Origin: Parapristionchus giblindavisi
Lineage: Eukaryota; Nematoda; Chromadorea; Rhabditida; Diplogasteridae
NCBI GenBank assembly: GCA_943737045.1
Contig: CALSFV010000242.1
Coordinates: forward strand, 620,001 to 684,000
Reading direction: 5' to 3'
DNA: 64,000 nt
Each line of letters opens with the position of its first letter. Positions within the stretch are counted from its first letter, which is position 1. The notes under the pieces were generated by a model. That model was not told the origin of the DNA. It saw only the letters and a list, made by a program, of their open reading frames with translations, and did no database searches. Below, piece after piece: positions 50,163-59,900 of the stretch. The translations under genes were made by a program, and so were the position numbers.

Positions 50163-51302
50163 CTATTTCTTCTTGCTACCACCGAATCCACCAAAACCCA
50201 TCATGGCAGCCATTTCGGGGTCCATCGCTTCAGCTGCCTCCTCTTCACGGTCCTTCAATTACAAAAATACAACACTCATTTGTGACATAGTATATTATGC
50301 ATTCAATAATCGCCTTCTCTTTTTATTGTTGATTATGCAACTGCATAATAAAATATTATAACTGTTGCTATATATCATTAGTTATATATTACGATAATAC
50401 TGAATGGTAGCAGCAGTGATTCAAATACAAATCACACAAACACTGAAACATACAAAAATAAGAACCAACCTTCTTTCTCTTTCTATTTTCCCGTTTATGT
50501 GCCTTGTAATCAGCCAGTTTGGCTTCTTCTTCCTTCACATCTTCTGCTCGCTCTTCCTCTTTCACTTCGTATTTTGCTTGCTCTTCTGCAAATTAAAGTT
50601 TAAATGAGAAATCAAACAAAAAATACAGAAATTATTACGAAAAACCAACTTTCAATCTTCTTAACAAGTAGTCGCTCCTTCACTTCTTCTAGTGTACTCT
50701 TCTTCACTTTCATCGACATTCCCATGTTCTTCTGATGATTCTTTCCATTGATGTGGTCAAGGAAATTGATCGAATCCTACAACCATTACATTTAATTATT
50801 TCATTTAAAATAACGCAGAAGATTCGCAACAATATATATATTTATCGACATGCTCAGAATGAAACATATATAATAACCATAACTTTTGATTCGTCGCAAT
50901 GATGTTCGGTAGCGATGGAAAAGTGTGATATTACATAGTACTTACCTTAACCGTACAATCACAGACATCGCAATAGTAACCACCAGTTTCAGCAGAGGGT
51001 GTCGCTTTATTGATTACTACGGACTTTCCAATCTTCGATTCGAGATCAACCTGCAACATAAAAATTATAAAAAGGTAATTTGAAAATTCGAATGTTGAAT
51101 AAATAAGAGAAGTGTACAGTACCTTATAGTCGCGAGACTTGAGTAATTCCTTCTTTATTCTAGGTCCTTTATTCTTTCCTTCGGCCTCATCTCTCTCAGC
51201 ATTGATTCGTTCAATCGCTTTCGCCTCATATTCTTTCGTGTCCCAAGTACGTCGGAAGTTGGCGCCAGACGAGCCCGCGCCTTGCTTCTCGTAGAAGGAC
51301 AT
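50163..51302 (-). CDS. zmat2: ZMAT2/Snu23 spliceosomal zinc-finger protein
   Basis: ZMAT2 (yeast Snu23) is a B-complex component that acts at 5' splice-site transfer in the nucleus. Five exons close in phase to 205 aa (human 199): 51302-51123, 51050-50946, 50776-50650, 50585-50470, 50252-50163. It keeps [29 protein letters not shown], the matrin-type C2H2 finger (C87, C90, H103, H109 within [11 protein letters not shown] and LDHINGKNH), [18 protein letters not shown] and a C-terminal [16 protein letters not shown]. The middle is a charged Glu/Lys helix. A CAG acceptor 9 nt before the ATG suggests trans-splicing. TUSC3 follows 253 nt downstream on the same strand. Confidence 0.95.
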
Positions 51303-51760
51303 TTCGACGCCTGTTCGAACAACTCATCCATTGGCAAAGTAATATTAACATACGTGTAAAACAATAAAAATAAAACATTGAATTTGGAAAACACTCAAGA
51401 TAACGTGGAAGAGTGTGTTTTGCGCGTCTGTGCTTTGCCGTTTCTGTAGCCACAGAACAATTGGTCAACTGGAGCAACATTCGCATTATAGGTCAGATAA
51501 TGAAATATCCTAATTTCATATTGACAGATTAAAACTTTTCTTACTCCAATGAAATCGATCATCTATAATACTTAATAAAAACACTAATTTGAAATAGAAA
51601 CTTCCAAAAAAAAACAATTCTGAGAAAATGTTATTTTTTTACAAACTTTTGCGTTACTGTATTTAACAGCTCAAAATTTTACAGCGCAATTATTGATTGA
51701 TTTACTCTTTACAGCTTTTGTTTATTTGGTAAAGGCTAGTTTTCGTCTTTCTAGGCGAGA

Positions 51761-53385
51761 ATGCATCATGTTTCGCGGCTAAGCGATGATATTGTCGTGA
51801 CGAAGTCACAATACGATGATTTCTCCATTCCTTGTCCATGGCGAAACTTCGAAATCATCGTCGACAATCGCGCATTGTGAGTTGCTTTTTTTCTTCATTT
51901 GGATTCCAATCTAAGCTTCTCTGATATGCAGATAACGTTCCGATAACGGATTCGCCCAACGGGCCACCTATTCAAATTCATAATTTCATTTCTTTCACAA
52001 TCCAGTCCTTTGTTATTGTGAAAATGTCCATTGTTTATTCAATATTGTTGTCTAGTGGATTCACAGAAAGTGAGATGGTTTTATGATGATACACTTATCG
52101 AAAGAAGTCCCACTGAAGATATTTATTTTTCTGCAGATACGTGAATCCCGGATGGATGGCCGAACTCTCGACTTTCTTTCAAGTTTGTATCTTGCTCATT
52201 TATTTCATTTTTATACTATTAATTTCTGATCTGCATCACGTTTTTTTGATAATTAGCCGGCATTGTTTGAAGGAAGCGTGCTTCGGTGGTCGTGAGAACG
52301 AGCCCGTCCTCATTGATGATGTCAAATACGAGGAAATGCTGGAGTTTCTCCGCTGCATTACTTTCTGTCCTCAACGCAAAAGCGTCACAGGCAAGCGTTA
52401 TTAACTTCTCTAATGTAAATGATGGTTGGAAATCTTATATTTAAAGAAAAAAAAAAGATCGAACCTACTGCTAATTCTTTCAGCTCCACGTGCAAAATTA
52501 AGATAAAAAATTATCTTTCAATTTGTGTATTAGGCCAATATCTTGATTTAATCGAGTTTTTATTTATTTTCAGTACAAAACGTTTCGCTCGTAATGAAGT
52601 TAGCCTCGAAATTCGATATGAGGCCGGTCATGGCTAGGTAACAGCTATATTTATCATCCATATTTATTCATAATATTCGTTTATTTACCTTATTTAAGAT
52701 GTGAACAATTCGTAGCGAAGACTGCTCCGACATTGGATCGTCATCGACTCTTTCAGGTACGTCAATACACGGTGGATTGAATGTTTTCTAGCCTTAATTC
52801 CACTTCTAATTGTCTCCTTGAATGAACCGTAATAACAATCAACGCTTTTATCTTATCTTCAACACTTTTAGTGTTCATTATCAACGATATATCCTTACTC
52901 TATACATTAGTACAACCCCACAAACACTTTAATATCTCCTCTGTCAATACTATATTTTAGGTGACATGTGCTCTGTCCCATTGTGATCCAAACAGTTCAA
53001 CTATGTCTCTTCTAGTAGACAGACTAGCTGGAATGAAGGAAGATGAACTAAGTGAAATGCAGTTTCATCATATGCCTGGTATGTTTTTCCCTCATTGACC
53101 ATAATATGAATTGTGTCTGTTATTCCTCATTGGTTGTGTGATCATTACCCGTGGCAGTTTGCATTTAGTTGAAATTATGCAACTATTGACAATCATGCAT
53201 CTATCATTTTACACGGCTAAGGTTCTATAGATTATAAGTAGCTATAGATAGTGTATATTTAATCGTTATCAATCTATTCCTACCGTAATCCTAGCTATGC
53301 TTCAGGTGACGTCGTCGCCGAGGTCTACTCACACAAGATAAAGCGAAAGACGGAGAGACGTAAACGCTTCTGCTGTATCATGTGA
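51761..53385 (+). CDS. Small BTB-domain protein with C-terminal CaaX-like motif
   Basis: Seven exons close in phase to 199 aa: 51761-51876, 52137-52182, 52273-52390, 52574-52637, 52699-52756, 52961-53078, 53306-53385. Residues 20-120 read as a BTB fold of the nematode kind: WRNFEIIVDNRALYVNPGWM, LSTFF, PVLIDDVKYEEMLEFLRCI, then NVSLVMKLASKFDMRPVMAR followed by CEQFV, as in BTB-BATH proteins. BTB proteins commonly dimerise and recruit CUL3, but I infer nothing specific here. The C-terminus is very basic (KIKRKTERRKRF) and ends CCIM, which fits a CaaX prenylation box beside a polybasic patch. The third intron begins with GC (donor GGCAAGC) rather than GT. A TTTCTAG acceptor lies 6 nt before the ATG. 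It is divergent from ZMAT2. Confidence 0.82.
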
Positions 53386-53968
53386 GATATCTCGACCTAC
53401 CGTACTCGCACTTCGTACACCACAACTACCGTACAATCACACCATTATACCGTGCACCAATAACCCTTACTCTAAACTGTACTACATATTACAAGCAATC
53501 TGTCTTTCCATAGTACCTATTATTTTCTCTTCGTTACGTTTTCCTTATTTATTATATATTACTTGTTACTCGACCTTAGTATACTGTAGCTTCGTTAATT
53601 ATCGATTCTATGACTACGCCCCTTTTTAGAGATTACTATTGATATATTATGTAATGATGTCCAGTGAAGAATTCTCAAAGTGAGAGGAGAAATTCTGATT
53701 AATTAATTACCCTCGCATTTGTTTTGTTATCTGCTAAGATGTGTGTATTAATAATGAATGAATCGATGATGATGAAATTTATCCTAGACGATATCACAGA
53801 ATTGAAATGGTTTAACCGGTGTTAAATTGAGGTTGAAGACTCGTAATAATGACAAGAAGATGAAGAAGAAGGCAAGAATAAAATGGAGATTGGAATAGAT
53901 ATGAGATTAGCTAGAAATTGGAATCATGGATCTGTCAGGACGAAAGCTCCGATTGAACTACCGTACTC
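53386..53968. other. Short convergent intergenic stretch
   Basis: AT-rich 3' flanks of the BTB gene and the receptor gene; no gene seen. Confidence 0.6.
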
Positions 53969-56900
53969 TCAAACGATGAGATTATGTAGTGCACTTGTTC
54001 CTTCAGGCCTCTTTGATTTCGAGGTCTCGAGTCTCGAGAGGAAGAGAGAACGAAACGTCGCCCTGGAATACGGTAGATAGTACAGTATACACACCACTAA
54101 TCACTACGGTCATGGTGAGAGAAGCAGTGTGAGAGGGAATTAATGCAATCTAGGATGCTTGAAATGTGGGTGGTGTGAAAAAGCGACAGACTGAGAGATA
54201 GATACAGAGTGGTGTAATCGATCGATATTAGGATATGACAGAATACACTACACGAGTGTTCGTTTTCACTACACAACTTACTTCCGATACTGGGTACGTG
54301 CGTAGTGCCTATAGATTTTAGTTGATAGAAAAGTCAGTGAGCATTGAATAGTTATGGTGTACTAGGAGTACGGTAGCCGACACTTACCTATATCTACTGC
54401 TCATACAGCAGTACAGCACGAATCCGACGTTGCAGTTGACGAGAGATAAGAGATCGAGCAGTTCACCCATGTTCAGATATACGAATACATGCACATCCGT
54501 CGTGTATATTGCGTTCAGAATGGATATGGCACCTGAATCGGGGATTACAGTATACTATGATCACAGTGTGCTCATGTTACTGTATACTCTTGTAAGGTTA
54601 TACAATGGCCGGGTTCTTAAACTTGTGGTTATAATACCAAGACTCAAGATTACAATCTATACTTTATCTCCAAATTCCAACCACAATTAAACAATATTTG
54701 GTGATGGAGACTTACGAGAGCGGGGCGAGAGACGAGAGAGGGACAGGGAGGACCAGAAAGAACCAAATGAAAGAGGCATAAAGCCTCTATTTATATGCAA
54801 TACTAACTAAATTAAAATGATAAGAAAGACAAGAACAGGGTAACCTAATTATAAAACAAAGAAAGTACAATATGGTGCAGAAATCATTCTAATAAAAGGG
54901 AAAGGGGTTTAGGGGTCGAAAAGGGGAAAAGGGAAATAGGGGAGGCGGTTAGCCTGGGGTATATGGAGATCGGGAGTATCCCTAACATCTCCCTCCTCCT
55001 GCGAAAATGAGCCTCCTGGCTCATAGACGAGTCTTCTCATTCTTCTAGTCGATCTTCTAACGAATCCAGCAGTTCTTCGTTCTTCCACATTCTTATTTCT
55101 TCCTTTGAATCCTTGATATGGAGATATAACTTCATTACGTAATCTTACCGTATCTTGATCGATACCATCACTCTTCAATGGATATCCAGAATCATTATCC
55201 ATACCAGAAGGACAGATGGACATGGTGCAATCTTCTTCACGACCTCTGTCAATCACCATACCCTTACGGTATTTCAGGTTACTCTTCACAGCATATCCTC
55301 TCCACATGAAACTTCTACATCCATTAACATCTCCTCTTTCCTGATCATAATTAGGTTTCAGTCTACCACGGACTCTTCTCCATTCTATACGATTCCAACA
55401 ACCGTATTGCGACACACCATTGTATTGATTACCATCGGATCTACTGTTACATTTGTAGTATTGATTTATACTTCGTCCTATATCTTCAGCAATTCTTTGA
55501 GAATCATGAAAAATCGCTAGTTCCTCAATGTTCTCTGATTCATCATTAACACAAGTAACATCCTTAACATCCTTAACATCATACTCTACTAGTTCTACCA
55601 TACACAATTTCTCATCTATTTGATCATCATTCCAATGATCCACCTTACTCTTATCAATTTCATCCTTATTCTCACATCTTTTATTCTTTTGGGGATCCTT
55701 CCTTGTTCCACTAGTGCAATCAACATTCACCAGATTTTCAGATTTTCGCTGCATGTTACCATGATCGACGGTTTGCTTCTTTAACACAGTAATCTCATTT
55801 ACAGTACTACTTTGATTCACTACCACCTTGTCTAATTCTCTCAAACTCTCATCGAAATCTTGCAACCGCACATTTGATACTGTATCTTCCTTATTCTTAT
55901 TCAAGGCTACATCATTCTCATGGTTATTGCACATGATACTCTTAACAATCCTACAATGATCACGATTTCCATTGAATTCATACTCATGAAATAGGTGAAA
56001 TAGTTCATTCATATCATTATCAACTTCTTTATCTTCTACTCTTCCTCTTATCACTTCAATATCACTAATACCATCCACCTTGTACTTATTCACTGCTACA
56101 TTATTCTCATAGTTATTGCACATAATACTCTCGCCATTCATACAATGATCTCCATTAAATTCATACTCATGAAATAAGTGAAACAGTTCATTCGTATCAC
56201 AAACAACTCCTTTATCTTCTGTTCTTCCTTCTGTCACTACATTACCACTATTAGTGCTACTGACACCATGCGTATACAAATAATTCTTCCCAATTACTGG
56301 TTGATTATCAATCTTACTATTGCTACAATTCACGAAATTCTTCAAATGATCACTATTATCATCACTTCTATTCAATGGTTTGACTTTTTGTTCAGTTCTA
56401 CCGTATCGTCTCTGATTACCGTAACCTTGATGACTTCTACGCTTCATTCCATAACCATAATAACCATGATACACCATAGATGGACATCCCTTGGCAATAT
56501 GACCTTTTCCACCACAATTCGTACAAATATCGTTATGCAAATTATCATTCATTTCACTCACTCTTGGAAAACTTTGATCGATAATAATATTATTTGATCT
56601 ACTGTTTCGAGTTAGATAGTCATTATCAGCCCTACACACATTATCAACATGAGATGTATCAACCCATCTTCCATCATCCTTTGAATGATTTAGACAGCCA
56701 TTCACTCTGTACACATGTTCCTTATTATAACCAACGACATCATCTACCCGATCATCATATGTTCCATCTAGTTTATCCTCAAACCAGCCTATTATCTCTC
56801 CATAATTCTCTCTCCTTTGTATAGTACTTGGCATTGTTTTCCAGATATCACAAGCTCTTCCTCTCAAGAATGATTCAAAATAAGAAATGCGTGAATGATC

Positions 56901-59900
56901 ATCTAAATGTTTGAAACGCAAATTGAATTGCCTCTTGAACATATCGAATCTCTCATCTTTATTGGCATGAAAATTACCCAAAGGAGTAAGCATAGATAAA
57001 CGCGCTTGTTCATTACTCTTTCTCATCGCCTTAACACTTTCAACATTTGAATTGATCATCATCTGCACACACTCTTTAAACATCTCCACATTCACCAGTT
57101 GTTTACATTCGGTCTGTTGAAACATATCCTCCCTATCCTCAACTACTCAATACTTCAGTGCCTTCACACCTTAAGACAACAACAACTTCACGTCTCCAGA
57201 CTCCACGAGAGACCTCCAAACTTCAAGACCTCAACAACTCCACACCTCAACGTCTCAAAACCACAACAGCACCTTAACACCTTCAAGCCTCAACACCGTA
57301 ACACCTTCAAGATCACCACACCTAGAGATCTCAAAATCTCCACCACTTCAAGGTCACAACTCAAGACCTTAACACCTCCACACCTTAGCACCTCAAGGTC
57401 ACAACTCAAGGCCTTAACACCTTCACACCTTCAGGCCTCAACACGCCTTCAAGATCACCACACCTCGAGATCTTCACACCACCACGGACTTCCAAGTCTT
57501 ACCAGACTTCCTAGTCTCAGATCTCCACAACACGGGCTTCCAAGTCACCGTGGACTTCCTAGCCTCAGATCTCTCCAACACTGGCTTCCAAGTCACTGGG
57601 ACTTCCTAGCCTCAGATCTCTACAACACTGGCTTCCAAGTCACTGGGACTTCCTAGCCTCAGATCTCTACAACACTGGCTTCCAAGTCACTGGGACTTCC
57701 TAGCCTCAGATCTATACAACACTGGCTTCCAAGTCACTGGGACTTCCTAGCCTCAGATCTCTACACCTCAAGATCACACCTCGTTAACCACACGGGTACA
57801 GTATCAATCGACCGGGATCAACTAGCTGGTTAGGCTAGATGCGTCGGTAACGATGATAGGTCCAATCGATCTCAATACAGTATCCTCTCCTCGGATCAAC
57901 TCACTCCTGAATCAACTCACAAGATTAGAAATCAAGAGTCTCAGTACTAACACACAAGGGTCGGTTCGGCCCCCATGTAAGGTTATACAATGGCCGGGTT
58001 CTTAAACTTGTGGTTATAATACCAAGACTCAAGATTACAATCTATACTTTATCTCCAAATTCCAACCACAATTAAACAATATTTGGTGATGGAGACTTAC
58101 GAGAGCGGGGCGAGAGACGAGAGAGGGACAGGGAGGACCAGAAAGAACCAAATGAAAGAGGCATAAAGCCTCTATTTATATGCAATACTAACTAAATTAA
58201 AATGATAAGAAAGACAAGAACAGGGTAACCTAATTATAAAACAAAGAAAGTACAATATGGTGCAGAAATCATTCTAATAAAAGGGAAAGGGGTTTAGGGG
58301 TCGAAAAGGGGAAAAGGGAAATAGGGGAGGCGGTTAGCCTGGGGTATATGGAGATCGGGAGTATCCCTAACACTCTGACTACAGTATACTCTGACTACTG
58401 TAATTATCGGATTCCACATTGGGTTGCCACGTATTCCACACGAAAAACTATATTCTTACTACAGCATCCACCCATAAATTAATAATGTTTCCCGTTTTAC
58501 ATATTATCCTGAAGTTTGCACATTTCATGCGATTGCACAAATTAATAAGATAGGAGGTCTTTAGTTTGCTTGCTATGTCAAATTACTACCAGACTCTAGG
58601 GGGAGGAATATTATGTCTACTATCTTGCACACTACTGTCTACACTCTGCAGTCTATGAAGTCATATGTCAAACAAACAATTATTTCCAATACGGTAGTTT
58701 CTCACACTAAATCCTTTATTATAAGACAGAATGTTTACTATGTATTTTTAGTGTATTATATGGGCGAAAACATAAGTTCCCATAAAAAGATCACGTATGA
58801 TCATTTGAAAACATTCCCTTCCTTCCTTGTCTCCGATCTAACACAATCAATCTCACAATACCCATATTTCCGATGAGGAACTTTTTCAAACAAAGAGCTA
58901 GAGCTTCAGACAAGTCAGAGTATGGTCAGAGACGCAGAAGGAGTTAATACCTTGAGGTAGTTCCGTACAAAGGAATACGGTAAGCATGATGATGAGCATT
59001 ACGGTAGTCTTATCTACTCCTCCCTTCTTCTTTGTATCATCTCGACGAAGAAGACGACGTTTACGTGACATATCGAATAGTTTACGCATCAAGGCTACAG
59101 TAAACCATAGAAGGAGCACACATGGGATGGCCTATAATGGTTAATCTTTGATCTTTTTATCTTTTATATTTATAATCTATGCGGTCTTCAGAAGTAACGA
59201 ATAGAAACGAAATGAAAAAAATAAACGAGAGAATGTGCAGAACTAACAATAAGAAAATATTCCAAACTTTTCTGTTCTTTTCGCTATTTTTTAACAGAAT
59301 ATTTTCGACATATATCATTTTTGATATTTCAACGCTTATCTCACTTTTAGAACAACTACAAGTAATATGAAAGTAGCCTTTTTAACCACCCACTTTATGG
59401 TCTTTGAATCCATATCTTTTTTCATGCTGTTTTCCAATCTCTCCCAATCTTTATCTACCACCCAGTGGGTGTTTTGATTGAGTCTATATCTATCTTCTAG
59501 ACAGATATCACACCCTATTCTCAATTCCAAAAGACATCCATCTTATTTCATCCATTGCACATGTGACCTTATGTCTTCAGGGATTCTGTTGACCTATATC
59601 AGGCTATTTAAAGCATCATAGATTGAGCAGATCTTCTAGCATTTAATCCCATGTAGTACAGCAGATTTTGTACTTGAGGAACGATATAATCTATGTGAAT
59701 GAGCAGTGAAGGGAACACAATGGAATGTGCAAGGAACTGTATCTAATGTAGACTCCTATACTTCCCTATATCGAAATAGGTTCTACTGAATTTGAAGAAG
59801 TAAAAGAATTCAGTGTCTACTGGAAATATAGATATTGGAGACAAAGACACAAACAGAAGACACATTCTTCATATCAAATATGATATGTATTTTGTTCCTT

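Larger units (their letters stand above)
54591..58372 (-). mobile_element. Gag-only (TR-GAG-like) LTR retrotransposon, 3782 bp
   Basis: Two 397-bp LTRs (57976-58372 as 5' LTR, 54591-54987 as 3' LTR) look identical by eye and start TGTTAGGG / end CCTTACA on the minus strand. Next to the 5' LTR is a primer-binding site, and next to the 3' LTR a polypurine tract. CTCT flanks both sides. The 3 kb between the LTRs holds one long ORF with a Gag-like CCHC knuckle and a 0.85-kb leader with 47-bp tandem repeats. There is no space for protease, reverse transcriptase or integrase, so the element must depend on proteins of another element. It lies in the TM6-TM7 intron of the DMSR-type receptor gene, in the same orientation. 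LTR identity suggests a recent insertion. Confidence 0.92.

Noticed and set aside
55155..56824. Several plus-strand ORFs of 76-139 codons
   Set aside because: They are antisense shadows of the intact Gag-like ORF.
59336..59530. 64-codon minus-strand ORF in a receptor intron
   Set aside because: The receptor exons on both sides join in phase without it.
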